This document shows positions 39,642 to 52,301 of a stretch of 64,000 nt of DNA, in pieces. The notes below the pieces were generated by a model. The model worked only from the letters and a program-made list of their open reading frames with translations, was not told the DNA's origin and did not search any database. The stretch spans positions 682,001 through 746,000 of the forward strand of contig CM073200.1 in assembly GCA_037042915.1 (NCBI GenBank). The letters are read 5' to 3'. The translations under genes and the position numbers were made by a program. This DNA comes from Auricularia sp. M13. Its lineage: Eukaryota; Basidiomycota; Agaricomycetes; Auriculariales; Auriculariaceae. Numbering within the stretch: position 1 is the first letter of the stretch; each line of letters begins with the position of its first letter.

Positions 39642-42025
39642 TTCTGCGATACGTCGCGCGGAAAGAAAGTTGGAGTCCTTTAGAATATTCCTCTTTGTAT
39701 TCAAGGGTGATATGATGCTGCTGCGAACGAGGAAAAATCACCGAATGACTGAAAGAATTGAGTGGGACGAAAGGAAGGCACGATTCTGTGCTCCGCTTGA
39801 AATTCCTTCACCTCCTCGACCAATGGTTGCCCAGCCAAGGCAGAAGGGTATTGGATACGGTCGGAAATTTGCTTGCCTCGAGTAAGTTCCCTCAGTTCTG
39901 GAATGTATCCTGCATCTACTATTCCCATCCGCGCGGTGATGATTTGGAAAGTGGACGCGTCACTCGGGCGCGGTCTATCGGGGTTCGAAAGACGCGTCGT
40001 TTCTCAATACGCAACGAGCATCCCGTCCGCCTCCGCGGGTCCTGGTGTTTTGGGGTTCCATTTTCTTCTTCCCGTGCCCGTATCTGGTCAAATTTGGGGT
40101 TCGAACTTCGAGCGGACGGGGAGAGAAAGTTTACCTCTCGCCGCCCTCTTCGTGTCGGACGTTCTCTCATTCTCGACCGGATCGTCATCGATGACGTGTT
40201 GAAAACGACCCCAGCCGACGTCGCGCCCCAAGCGTTAGCGAACACCTATGGTACCCTGCCGCACTGCCACCAACCCCAGTCCTTTGCCAGCGGCCGTCGT
40301 TCGGGGTCTTCCGAGCGCAAGCTTGTCTTCTTACCACGTCGTACATATCCCGCGCATAGGCCGCAGAATTCACTCTGATTTGGCGATTTGGCGCTTGGTT
40401 ACTGGTTGATTCATTCAGCGCGCCATGGCCGCGTTTTACTGCCTTGGGGAGGTCTGAACGCTGACACCGTTACCCAAGTGCTTCGGGGATTTGTCTATAT
40501 CTGCCCAGTTCTCAGTCTGCCGTGGACGTCCTTGGTCGCTCTGTCAACAAACATACACTTCCTTGCCACATACTGTAGACCTGCCTCAACACCGGTTTCA
40601 TGGCCAGCCTGGCGGTCCCGTCCGCGTCCTACTTACCCGCGATGCAACAGCTGTCGTTTGAAACTGTCACTGGCGGAAAATGCGGCTTTTCGGTGTCGGC
40701 TGTCAATGTGCTCAGGTGCTGTCGGAAATATCACTGCCTCTGCCCACTTGTGGACCTGCTACTCGTTTCCCTCTGGGATCTACATTGCACAGGCAACAGG
40801 TCTAGAACCGCCTCATGTGTAGCAGCTGAGGTTTCCGTTCGTCCTTCATTGGAACCTCCTGGCGCCAAACTCCGGTCTCAATGAACCTTCTGGATTTGAG
40901 GTCTGCTCACACCCTTGGTCGCCTATTTCCAATTTAACTTCACAGGATCGTGCATAGGTTAGTGTTTTCAGCCGCTCCGCTTGCGTGCTGCTACAGCAAC
41001 CAGAAGGTGACAGTATTACCTCAATGTCAAATCGGTTGCTTTGCTAGGCAAATTGCACAAGCACTGGCAGGGGTTCCAGGCACAAGACACAACGACAAAT
41101 TGTGTGTTCCCAATTAGTTCAGACTCGCCACTCAATGACCTCAGAGCACGCATCCCGGGAGAGTGCAGGAACATGCATTCCTGATAGCATCTCATCTTGC
41201 CGGGGTCCGGACGGTCCCGCGGGTCCAACTTCCATCGCAAGAGATAAAACAGACGTCGAGTTGCCTATCGGGATGCACCCGCGGCCCCTGTGCACCTGAC
41301 GATCAGTAGCACTGCACAGGCTGGCGTTTGGACGTTTGACTGGAACCGGGACAGGCGCAGATACAGTAACAGTACAGGGTCCGTATTGGTATCGGCAGGA
41401 GTGACAGGCACCTAGGGACTCGACACCGTGCTTGCCCCTGTTGCAAGAGGACTAGACCGCAACGACCGGGGCTCAGGCTGAAGGAGGAAATCACAGTGCA
41501 CTAAGTACTGATTGATTCATCGTGCTTGCTGTGCAAGTGCCAGCTGGAGCAGGCGTTCTGAACAGGACGGCGTGGTCCGCCGACAGATGCACTTTGAGAG
41601 ACAGATATCGATGCAGGGGAGGGGAAACTGGCTTTGTTTCTGCCAGAGGGCTAGAGGAGGCACGATAGGAGGATCGACTGGTTTATTAGAGACGCTAGTG
41701 CAATGTGCATAAATGGATGTCGCGTGAGCTTTTTTCTGTTGAGAACGGGATTGTGCGAGCGGAAATTGCAGGGCCGCGTGCTGAGGCTGTCTTCCATCAG
41801 GGAACCCGCGGAGGCATCCTTGCGGGGATGATAATGCTGGCAGTGGAGCAAAGGCGTGCGTCGGAGGGTATGATACGCGGCCTGGATTAGAGTATTTGAG
41901 AGGCGTTGCGAGCGAGGTCTCCCTGGGGAAGAGGAGCCTGAGAGAAGAAAGGAAAAAATCTGAGGAGACAAGCGTTGGACGTCGGAGTTTTAGGAGGCAA
42001 AGCTTTCATGTTAGCCCGGTAAAGA
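39642..42025. other. 2.4-kb stretch without a convincing gene
   Basis: Several frames of 60-200 codons occur on both strands but none shows recognisable motifs or a consistent exon chain. A weak two-exon candidate on the plus strand (about 40600-40822) is too uncertain to call. Contains the promoters of the cysteine-rich gene (leftward) and the RING/PH/VWA gene (rightward). Confidence 0.4.
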
Positions 42026-45000
42026 ATGGCGAAACGCGCGCTGTTCAACTCTTGGACTGCTAGATCGACGTCGTCCAGCAGCCCAGGGCCAGCGTCGGCG
42101 ACGAGCAGCGCCGCCTACCACCCGTACGCCACGATGCCGCCCGCGCCCGCGCCGGTGGTGAACCCGCAGGCGGACGTCGAGCAGGAGTGCCCGGTCTGCC
42201 TCGAGCCGCTGTCGTTCTCGTTCAGGCTGCCGGGCGAGAAGCCCCACATCATCCCCGAGTGCGGCCATGCGCTCCACGAGGTCCGTCGCTGCCGCCGCCG
42301 CCGCCGAGCCCGTTGTGACGCCCGTTGCAGGCCTGCTTCACCGCCGTCTACGGGCCCATGCCCGGCCAGGGCCGCCAGGGCGCCAGCACGCCGCGCAAGA
42401 CGAACCTGGGCGTCTGCGGCGTCTGCAGGCGGCCCATGAAGGTCGGCGAGGCCGCCGAGGGCAAGAACAACAGTCAGTTCTGGCCTCGCGTCGCCGCCGT
42501 GACAGGTCACGCTCACGCTCATCAATCTGCCCAGAAATTGCTGCGCTCACCGGCATGGGCGAGCGCAACGCCCCCGCGCTCTACCCCGGCCGCGAGCAAA
42601 ACAACGGCAGCATGACGACCCGCACAAACCGCTCCCAGCGCTCCCCGGCGCCGTACGATCCCAACGAGGACGACCCGCTCGAGCATCAGACGGCGGGCTC
42701 CGTGCGCTCCGGCACCCACTCGGCACACTCCAGCAGCCAGGACCAGCACGCGGTCATCGTCGCGCCGTCCATCCAGGTCAGGGCCGAGTTCCCGACGCTC
42801 CAGCGGACGACGGACGCGACCCAGCCGCTGACCTGCATCGTCGTCGTCGAGCTTCCGGCCAGGCGGCAACCGTCCTCTGCTCCCGACAACTTCCGCTCGC
42901 CCTCCGTTATGCGCAACACCCACAATCACCCACACGCACACGGCAATGGCAACGGCACTCGGAACGGCGGGGGTTCGGGTGGCGCGTCGCCCGTGCCCCG
43001 CGCGCTTCGACACGAGCCTTCTGCTTCTGAGCTCTCCGAGCTGCACTCCAAAGCTCACTCCCCGCGGCCACCGTCGCCGCAGGAGTCCATGGTCTCGGTC
43101 TCCCAGCAGTCCGTCTTCAACCCCACGCCAACCCCCAACGCCGCCTTTGCTGCCATCACCGAAGACCTTCGGAACCGCATCATAGACTGGAAGGGACACG
43201 CGCTTACAGGCCCTAACGGTCTCGGTCCCCTCCAGTTATTCGACATCCTTAGCCTTCGCCGCGAAACGCAGGTCCGCGAGTTCTACGTCTATCTGTTCCG
43301 CGAGGCCATCATTTGTGTGCTAGAAGAGCGTCGCAAGACCCTCGGCCGCCTTCTGTCCTCATCCGGCCCAGGGAGCGCGTTTGGCGATGGCAGCTCGACG
43401 CATTCAGGGTCGACTTCCAAGGGCGTCCTGCGCCTGAAGGGTCGGATATACATCCGCCATATCCGCCGCGTCACCGATACCAGCGTCGCGAACGAGCTTA
43501 GCTTGACGATTGACATGGAGGATGAACGTCTAGATTCCTTCATCCTGATCTTCAAAGACCGCTCGTCGCTCGAGACGTGGCGCGTGACTATCAACCAGCT
43601 AGTGCAGCAGTTCCAGCAACAGGCGGGACAGCGGCAGGTGGCGATCGACATGGACGACTTTGGCGCGCAATCACCCACGTCCTCGCGCGCGGCGAGCGTC
43701 GCGACGCAGTACGCGCCGGTGCCGCAGCAACATCACCAGCAGCACCAGCAACAGGCGTTCCCGTATCCGGCCAACTCGAAGGCGGCGCGCATGCTGAGCG
43801 GCTCGTCGAACGACTCGACGCCGGACTCGCTCATGGGCTCGCAGCGCTCCATGTCGCTCTCGTCGGCGACGAGTGCAGGTATGCACGGCGCATTCCATGG
43901 CGGGATGGGTGGTGCGATCCCGGAAGAGTCCGCAATGGAGATGGAGCACGCACCGGTGCCCGCGGCGGGCAACCCGAGCAATGCCCTGGGGCCCCTGCCG
44001 CACGCGCCGCTCGACCTCATCCTCGTCATCTCGCTCCCGCCTGCGCACGTGCGCGCGAGCGCGGAGCTGAAGCTGCGCGTCGTGCGCTCGTCGCTCGACT
44101 TTGTCATCGCGAACCTCGACAAGCGCGACCGGCTCAGCATCGTCACGTTCGAGGTTGGCGTCGGCGCGATGGGGCGCGTGCGCAAGACGCCGTTCCTGAG
44201 CATCGGCCGGCCGCAGGGCCGCGCGCGGCTCACGCGCTTCGTGGACACGATGGGCGCGCCGATCCACGAGGACGGCATGTCGGACGAGGACGACTTCGTG
44301 GTGCGCAACGGCAAAGAGGAGAAGACGGACGTCGTGACGGCCGTCAACCACGGGCTCGACGTGGTGTTGCAGCGCAAGGCTCGCAACCCCATCTCGGGCA
44401 TGATCCTCGTCAGCGACGCCGCGGACTCGACGCGGCGCGCGCAGATGGATCTCGTCCTCGCGCGCGCGGAGGCTGCCAAGTACGTACTCATGATACCTGT
44501 TTTGACTTGGATTGCTTGCTGACTTTCTGGCGTGCTGCAGCATTCCAATACACTCGTTCGGCTATGGGCGCTCGCACGATCCGGCGTCGCTGTGGCTCAT
44601 GTCGAACCACACCAACGGCACGTACACGTTCGTCAAGGACTGGTACGACCTGCGCGACTGCCTCGCGGGGTGCATCGGCGGGATGATGTCCATCGGCGTG
44701 ACGAACATGAAGCTGCACATGAAGATCGTGGACGGGCACCGGTTCCGGATCCGCAAGGTGTCCGGCGCGCCGAACGCCATCCTCGCGTCGGACGGGCGCG
44801 ACGTCGACGTTGAGCTGGGCGAGCTGCGCTTCGGCGAGCGCAAGGAGATGCTCGTCGAGCTCGAGCTCGACAACCGCGAGCAGCCGATGATGCGCAACGG
44901 CGGTGGCGCCGGCGGCGTGGGCGGGCGCGGGATGAGCGCGACGGACGAGTTCAACGCGCGCATGGGCCTCGACGGGCTGAGCATCGGCGACATCGGCAAC

Positions 45001-45630
45001 CTCGTCGACGGCATGATGGACGGCATGATCGACGAGGTGCCCGTGTTCGAGGTCGACGGCGGCTTCTTCGACCCCGCCGCGGCGAAGAACGTCACGCGGC
45101 TCGCGCACCCGGTGCTCCTGACCGTCACGCTGCTCCCCGCACAGCCTGGCGCCGGCAAGAACGCCACGGGGAGCGACCCGGTCATCGTGCGCCGGCGGAT
45201 GGAGCTGCTCGCGAGCGACATGATCACGCGCGCGCTCGTGCTGGTCAGCAAGAAGAACTACCCGCAGGCGCAGCGCATCATCGCGGAGACGAAGCGCATC
45301 CTGCACACGGTGCTGCAGAGCATCACGCAGACGCTGCCGCCGCCGACGTCCACCGGCGGCGCCGCGCGGTCGCGGCGCGAGCTGCTCGCGTTCAGCGCGG
45401 TGAGGACGCTGCAGAGCATCATGCAGGACATCCAGGTGCTCTCCGAGGCGCTCGAGGAGAACCTGGAGATGTTCGCGCACGACCAGCGCAACTTCGGCGC
45501 GCAGCAGGCGATGATCCTGCGCGACCAGAAGGCGTGGACGGGCCGGACGGCGACCGAGAAGCTGTTCTGGACGACGGACAACTCGATCGAGCTCGTCGCG
45601 CGCAGCACCGACTGGGTGTCGCGCGATTAG
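42026..45630 (+). CDS. RING-H2/PH/VWA protein with Ste5/Far1-like layout
   Basis: Exons 42026-42280, 42331-42472, 42535-44479, 44541-45630; introns 50, 62 and 61 nt; 1143 residues. RING-H2 (C3H2C3) with ligands Cys55, Cys58, Cys79, His81, His84, Cys87, Cys114 and Cys117. A Ser/His/Gly-rich linker follows, then a PH-like region at about 350-490 (QLFDILSLRR, FILIFKDRSSLETW). A VWA-like region starts at about 620 (LDLILVISLPP), with ISGMILVSDAADSTRR further on and a helical tail. The metal site DxSxS is replaced (ISLPP), so divalent-metal binding by a MIDAS is unlikely. RING-H2 then PH then VWA is the order of the yeast Ste5 and Far1 pheromone-pathway scaffolds; a scaffold role here is inference. 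Confidence 0.85.
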
Positions 45631-46345
45631 AGCCATATTGGTGTTCCTGTACTCTTATTCGTTCACTATCCTCATCATGCCCGACCCGTCTGTGCCCTCC
45701 TTTGGATCTGCCTGCCTCCCCCTGCCCTGCCCAGCCGCCTGCCTTCCTTTTGGGGTCCTGTGTCGCTTTCGCGTTCTGTCGCCTGTCGCCGCCTGGTTCT
45801 TACCGCTGATCACAGCCATCTAGTGCCTGCACACCGTTCCTTATTTTGCCTCTGTGTCTGCCCTGCGTATTTTGCAATTTTCATTCCGAGTGCGCTTGTT
45901 GTACCATCTCCGCTGGATTGTCGAAATCTACATGACGCTAGAAAACGGTAAATATTGCCCTCCCTTTTCCCGTATTGCGAGTTCGTGACGTCTGATACTC
46001 GGTTTCGTGACCTTGTGAAGCAAGGATTACAGCGACCCCGCCCGCACCGCCGGAAAAGGGGTCGCTGTATAAGAGTAAGACGGCGCTCTGAGGTAGACTA
46101 AGCAATATGATCATTCGGGTATCTGCATGAACCTTGAGTTTCAATAATATTCAGGTCGATACAGCAGTTGGGGATGACCATGCAGGTAGGTAGGTACAGG
46201 AACCAATGGGCCTTGACCATGGCGGCATGGCGCAAGGCCAACTTCCGGCGCCTGCCAGTGGAGGATTGAAAGCGGAACATCCCGTGTCATCTTGGTTCCG
46301 TCCTGGTTCCGTCCCACCTTGTTGTTTGAGAGTCCACCACGGCTG
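45631..46345. other. Intergenic sequence, nothing recognised
   Basis: A pyrimidine-rich stretch at about 45685-45745 resembles one at about 50290-50340, downstream of the second kinase-like gene. Confidence 0.4.
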
Positions 46346-47681
46346 ATGTCGACCAGTCCTTGCACGCTGCGCGAATGGCGCGAGCTGGAAGTCGGACCGC
46401 CCGCGCGGACGGCCTGGCAACAGTTTGAGCCTTTTTTCGAGGAGCACGGTTACAAGCTTTTTGTTATCGACCCTAGCCTAGGGATATACGCCAACATGTT
46501 TCTGGTGCCGCCAGCGGGCTGCAGCCCTGTGCGCTCTGAAGACGAGTACGGCCGATTTCTGCCAGACTCTCTGCAGATGAAGCCTCAGCAGACCCGTTTT
46601 CGCCCGGCGGTCAGTGTTGTTTCAATGGCCTCATTCAACCGAGCTCATGCTCCCAAATACAGACTGGGCTCCATGTCGCGGCGCGCTCATCAAAGAACAC
46701 CGACGTCGTCATTCGTATATTAGCCATTGGTAACGAAGGACAGGAGCACCTAGACATCATGCGTGCCCTCGCCGCGCCAGACGCTCAAGTCCCGGAGAAT
46801 CATACTGTCCCGATGCTCGAAGAGCTTCAGAAGGACAACATAGTATTCGGCGTGTTTCCATACTTGTGGGACGAAGGCATGTGCAGACCGTGGTTTAGGA
46901 CCGTTCGTGAGCTGTTGGATGCCCTGGAACAGGCCATGGAGGTGCGTCATTTTCTTAAATAACGCTTGTCTCATGCCGGGATCGCAGGGCTTTGTTTACC
47001 TTCATCGACGACTCATTGCTCATCGGGTATGTCGCATGATGAATGTTTATGCCCATCACCAATGTCCTTGTAGGATTTTTCACTTCATGAAGTCTTCATG
47101 AACTACGGTCGCGATTGGGACTTCGAGAGAATGCCCAACTCCTGCCATCGTCTACCACGCACGTTCCGGTCTATCTGCCCCGACGTGCGCTACTTTATCA
47201 ACGACCTTGAACTCTCGGTGCAGTTTGCGCCGGACTCGGATCCCAAGACACGCCTGGTCACCGGCATCCCATTCGAGCGCTATGGTTACACGGCTGAGAT
47301 ATATAGCAAGCCACTCGCGCCGGAAGCTCTTTTAGATGCGCCCTACTGCCCATTCAAGGCGGACATGTTTCAGTTTGGGCGGTCTGCTACATATTTTTAT
47401 AGGGTGTGAGCGCTTCTGACGAGGATCTGACTCTTTTAACGTGATATCATATCCAGAATGTAGACACTGTTCCAGGACTACAGGAACTCTTTATCGCCAT
47501 GGGAAGTGACGACCCCGATGCGCGACCGACTGCCGCGCAGGCACTTGCTACCCTTCGCGTCATCCGTCAGGCGACGCCCGAAGAAGAGCTCAACAACGTC
47601 CCGACTGACAAACACCGTTGGTACCAGCGCCTATTACCGGGCGAGAAATGGTGCGCCTACTGTCTCGCTTCTGCGGTTTAA
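46346..47681 (+). CDS. Kinase-like protein (probable pseudokinase), copy A
   Basis: Exons 46346-46609, 46663-46941, 46988-47026, 47074-47403, 47457-47681; introns 46-53 nt; 378 residues. Matches the layout of a kinase-fold family expanded in agaricomycetes. The catalytic loop HRD (LIAHRD, Asp195) is complete once the intron at 47027-47073 is removed. The DFG motif reads DLE (238-240, in RYFINDLELS), and no glycine-rich loop is seen in the short N-lobe. The third exon is only 39 nt. Phosphotransfer is doubtful. Copy B follows 2.2 kb downstream in the same direction. Confidence 0.75.
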
Positions 47682-48567
47682 CTAAAACATTATGTAGTAA
47701 CTGCTCCTTCTGCATGGCGGGGAGTCGGAAGATTCTCGCTTACGACCTCAACCTGCAGTCGTCACTTTCACAGGCTATACTCACAGCATGCAAATGATGC
47801 GTTCACACACCAGGTTTCTTTGTCGTTGGCGCCACATTGATAATACACCGCAAAATGTTGCTTGCAATCAGGATGATTCCCATGGTGCTGCTGTTCAAGA
47901 ATGAACACTGCCAGAACAGCAGCTCAAGCACTCAACGGGCAGTACAAATCTGAAGTCTCCGTAATCCTGGCAGCCCCTTCATCGGAAACGCACTGCTCTC
48001 AGCCCCCAAAGTGACTGCAAATGACACGATGTATTTATGACTTGTATCTCAGCCGCAAGCTCTCGAATTTTGGATCTGGCAAGATATCTGTCGACGATAG
48101 CGTCCCTAGGTATTACGGGACTGGGCAGTTCTCCACGACTGTAAGACATCCGGCGTTTAATGGGGCAATATTGTATTTGCAATTAAATCAGTCCAACACA
48201 GATGCTAGGCTATACTCTCAATTTCTCTGACGTCGTTTTCCCGCCCTACTGACCTTCCTCGGACACTTGGACACACTGCATCCGCATTTTCTTCATATAC
48301 AGTGTACAATACAGTCAGTAAATCTCATAGTAGCGGCACATTTATGATTACCGGCCGGCTATGCCGCTATGCTCAGCGCATATGTGGTTATTGGCAGCGG
48401 CCGTCGTGGACGGCGTTAGGGGCGCCGCGATCTGCATTTTGCGTGCTGAGGAGCCGAACTGGACCAGTGGAATGCGTTCACCGAACTTCCAGCCCAAAGA
48501 GCGGAACATGCCGTGCCATCTTGGTTCCGTCCCACCTTCTCGTTTGCATTTCAGAATACCACGGCTG
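47682..48567. other. Spacer between the two kinase-like genes
   Basis: The last ~90 bp resemble the leader of copy A (both read TTGGTTCCGTCCCACCTT), so the duplication included the promoter. Nothing else recognised. Confidence 0.45.
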
Positions 48568-49907
48568 ATGTCGACTAGTCCTTGCACGCTGCGCGAATGG
48601 CGCGAGCTGAAAGTCGGACCGCCCGCGCGGACGGCCTGGCAACAGTTTGAGCCGTTTTTTGAGGAGCACGGTTACAAGCTTTTTGTTATCGATCCTAGCC
48701 TGGGGATATACGCCAACATATTTCTGGTGCCGCCAGCGGGCTGCAACCCTGTGCGTTTTGAAGACGAGTACGGCCGATTTCTGCCAGAATCTCTACAGAT
48801 GAAGCCTCGGCAGACTGATTTTCGCCCGGCGGTGAGTGTTGCTGCAATTGCCTCATCCAACCGAGCTCATGCTACCTTCTGATTATAGTCCGGGCTCCAT
48901 GTTGCGGCGCGCTCGTCAAAGAACACCGACGTCGTCATTCGTATATTAGCCATTGGTAACGAAGGACAGGAGCACCTAGACATCATGCGTGCCCTCGCCG
49001 CCCCAGACGCTCAAGTCCCGGAGAATCGTACCGTCCCGATGCTCGAAGAGCTCCAGAAGGACGACATAGTATTCGGCGTGTTTCCATACATGTGGGACGA
49101 AGGCATGGTTAGACCGTGGTTTAAGACCGTTCGTGAGCTGCTCGATGCCCTGGAGCAGGCCATGGAGGTGTGTCACCTACTTCAGTTGTGCTTGTCTTAT
49201 GCCGGGATCGCAGGGCTTCGTCTACCTTCATCAGCGACTGATTGCTCATCGGGTATGTTGCATGACGGATTCTTATGCCCGTCGCCAATGTCCTCGTAGG
49301 ATTTTTCACTCTATGAAGTTTTCATGAACTATGGTCGCGATTGGGACTTGGAGAGAATGCCCAACTTCTGCCATCGTCTACCATTCACGTTCCGGTCTAT
49401 CTGCCCCGACGTGCGCTATTTTATCAACGACCTCGAAATCTCGGTGCAGTTCGCGCCGGACTCGAACCCGGAGACACGCCTGGTCACCGGCATCCCATTA
49501 CAGCGCTATGGCTACACGGCTGAGTTATATAACAAGCCACTCGCGCCGGAAGCTCTTTTAGATGCGCCCTACTGCCCATTCAAGGCGGACATGTTTCAGT
49601 TTGGGCGGTCTGCTGCAGATGTCTATGGGGTGCGAGCACTTCTGACGAGGATCTGACTTTTTTAACGTGATGTCATATCCAGAACGTAGAAACTGTTCCA
49701 GGACTACAAGAACTCTTTATCGCCATGGGAAGTGAAGACCCCGATGCGCGACCGACTGCCGCGCAGGCACTTGCTACCCTTCGCGTCATCCGTCAGGCGA
49801 CGCCCGAAGAAGAGCTCAACAACATCCCGACTGACAGCGACCGTTGGTACCGGCGCCTGTTACCTGGAGAGAACTGGTGCGCACTCCATCTTGCTTCTGC
49901 GGTTTAG
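48568..49907 (+). CDS. Kinase-like protein (probable pseudokinase), copy B
   Basis: Tandem duplicate of 46346-47681. Exons 48568-48831, 48889-49167, 49214-49252, 49300-49629, 49683-49907, with the same lengths as copy A; 378 residues. HRD is kept and DFG again reads DLE (NDLEIS). Substitutions are spread along the exons and no frame break was found, so both copies appear to be under constraint at the protein level. Confidence 0.75.
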
Positions 49908-51116
49908 CTGAAACATCCTGTAGTGACTGCCGTCATTGCACGTCTGGGAGTCAGAACATTCTGGCTTCGTACGTCCTGAACCAGAAATCATCAGTATCGC
50001 AGGTCGAGCTTGCAGCTGGCGAATGATGCGGCTATCGTCCCTTCCTAGCGTCTCTGCAATGCGTCACCCGGATAACGAACATGATTCCGCACAGAAGATT
50101 GTGGACAGCACCGGTTCCGACTCTGCAAGGTGCCCAGCGCACGTCGCCCGAGTCGCTCGAGGGCTGATTCCATCTTATCTGACAACCATCGCGACCTCAG
50201 CAGGTAGCAGGCGACATCTCTGCACCGGACAGCGGCTGAGAAACTAACTTGAAGACATACGACTCGTGAGCTCGCCGCCCGCCAATCGTCTGTGCCCTCC
50301 TTTCAATCTACCTGCCCCGGCTGTCTTCCCTCTGCGTCTCGTGCTGCTTTCAGTATATGTCACATGGCTGGTTTTATTATCTCAGCAAGTTTTCCAGTGC
50401 ACCATCTGATCTATTGGCTTGTTCGACTGTTCGGTGCCTTCTTGCATGGCTCAGCTCGAAATGCATCTTGACATCGTGCTCCAGTGGGCTAGTGTTCTTG
50501 ATTGAATGTCTGACCCTCGTCGTTGCGCCTTTTAAATATTGTGCGATTCTTGAAGCGCGAGATTTGGTGCTGCATTCGTCATCGCCTTGCCCGGAGCAGT
50601 ATCTTGCGGTCCATGCTATGCCGTGCCCTTCATTGCGACCTGCCGCACACGTGGTAATATGCCATGCGTTTCGCTCTGCTGTGGGACGGATCGCCGACTC
50701 AAAGACCATTTAATGCGTAGTCCCGGAGGCTAGTAACCAGCACATTCTCGCCAGGCGCGCGCCTTTCACACAATCGACGCAGTGAACACGTCCTCACATA
50801 CACTTGTTGCCCTGTCTTATACATTTGTCTTCCAGTTCTTTGTTCCCTTGCATATGGAGCTGGACCGGGGGGCAAACTGGGGGTGCTTTCCTGTGCGCGT
50901 CGCCGGATCGATACCGCTGTGGAGAAGCTATCAATTGCTTTCCAGGAACCGCGCGCTCCCTGCTGGCATAAAGAGTGCTGAAGCGCCTGGGACTAGAAGC
51001 AGTTGCGACGCTTCTCGTGCGGTTTTCTAGGGCATCTGCGGTGCAAAGGGGTTGTTGCCGTCCGCATAAAGCCATGCCACATTCCAGCAGCGGTCCCTTC
51101 ACTGGAAAGCCTGATT
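49908..51116. other. 1.2-kb intergenic stretch
   Basis: No gene recognised. An in-frame extension of the next coding region back to 51003 exists but has no signal peptide or conserved residues, so it is treated as leader. Confidence 0.4.
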
Positions 51117-52301
51117 ATGACGAGCTCGACCAGCAGCATCTCCCTCGCGGGCAACGCTTTCATCACCAGCGCTGCCGCGGGTGCCACCGAGATCATCAAC
51201 GCCAATGGCCTGGCCAATTGGACCAATGCGAGCACCGTCGCCAGCATTTTCTTCTACATGGGTGCAGCTGGTACCGCTTCTCTGGCGCTGGATGCGCGTT
51301 TGGCTGGCAGCACGATGAGCACGGTCCGCGCAACCGTGAGCGGCAGCAACTTCGACGCCACGCTCAGCGGCAACACCGTCGTGACCTACACGCTCGGCAC
51401 GATCAGCGTTGCGGCGCCCGGATACGTGCGCGTCGACCTGCGCGGCATCAGCAAGGTCGGCGCATATTTCGGAGACGTGTCTGCGCTGCGCGTCACGACG
51501 AGCGTGACTCTGCACTACGCCAATGATCCCGCCAACTTTGGCTTCGCACGGCGCGGTCCATCCGTGCATCTCAATTACACAGTGCCAGCGCAGACGGAGT
51601 ACTTCTACAATGAAGTGACCGTGCCGGCAGGCGAAGACAAGATCGGGTCGTACTTTATGGCCAACGGCTTCGATGGCGGCTACTTCGGCATACAAGTCAA
51701 CTCGTCCACGGAGCGCCGGGTGCTGTTCTCTGTCTGGGATGCGGATAGCGGGGCGAAGACGACCCTGGTGCGGAAGGGCCCTGGTGTTGTGGACAACACC
51801 TTCGACGGCGAGGGCACTGGCGGCCAGGCGTATCTCATGTACAACTGGCGCGCCGGCACGACCTACCGCTTCCTCACGCGCGCGCAGCCCGACGGCAGCG
51901 GCGCGACCGACTTCTCGGCGTGGCTATACGCGCCCGAGACCGGCGCCTGGCGCGTCATAGCCGTCTGGAAGCGGCCCGCGACCTCGACGCGACTGACAGG
52001 CGTGTATTCGTTCCTGGAGAACTTCCTGGCGGACAACGGCTTCCTGGAGCGGCGCGGGACGTACGGTAATCAGTGGGCGCGTACCACAGCGGGTATATGG
52101 AGTGAGGTGACGAGGGCGCTCTTCACTGGCGACGCGACGGCTGTACAGGGCTGGCGAATGGACTATGCCGGCGGCCTGGATACTGGACGCTTCTATTTGC
52201 GCAATGGAGGCTTCTTTAGTCCAAACGTCGCCCTCAACCAGTATTTCACGCGGCCGCCCGTGGGCACGCCTCCGAATGTCGATGTGGGTGCGCTGCCCTA
52301 A
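51117..52301 (+). CDS. DUF5077/DUF3472 domain protein
   Basis: 394 residues, no intron. The N-terminal part (about 1-125) is a beta-rich region like DUF5077: AGNAFITS, then paired beta segments ending in VDLRGISK. The C-terminal part matches DUF3472: YFGIQVNSSTERRVLFSVWDAD, then GTGGQAYLMYNWRAG, VIAVWKRP and YSFLENF motifs are visible. Such proteins are found chiefly in bacteria and some fungi and are probably carbohydrate-binding or carbohydrate-active; this is not proved. No signal peptide is evident from the start at 51117. The single-exon structure contrasts with its neighbours. Confidence 0.8.
   Translation: MTSSTSSISLAGNAFITSAAAGATEIINANGLANWTNASTVASIFFYMGAAGTASLALDARLAGSTMSTVRATVSGSNFDATLSGNTVVTYTLGTISVAAPGYVRVDLRGISKVGAYFGDVSALRVTTSVTLHYANDPANFGFARRGPSVHLNYTVPAQTEYFYNEVTVPAGEDKIGSYFMANGFDGGYFGIQVNSSTERRVLFSVWDADSGAKTTLVRKGPGVVDNTFDGEGTGGQAYLMYNWRAGTTYRFLTRAQPDGSGATDFSAWLYAPETGAWRVIAVWKRPATSTRLTGVYSFLENFLADNGFLERRGTYGNQWARTTAGIWSEVTRALFTGDATAVQGWRMDYAGGLDTGRFYLRNGGFFSPNVALNQYFTRPPVGTPPNVDVGALP

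Noticed and set aside
39758-40378. A 206-codon plus-strand frame in the long intergenic stretch
   Set aside because: No recognisable motif, biased composition and no splice context.
40600-40822. Possible two-exon small secreted protein
   Set aside because: No clear signal peptide and more than one equally poor splice solution.
44488-45636. A 382-codon frame antisense to the VWA exon
   Set aside because: A typical shadow of a GC-rich coding exon, dominated by Arg, His and Val repeats.
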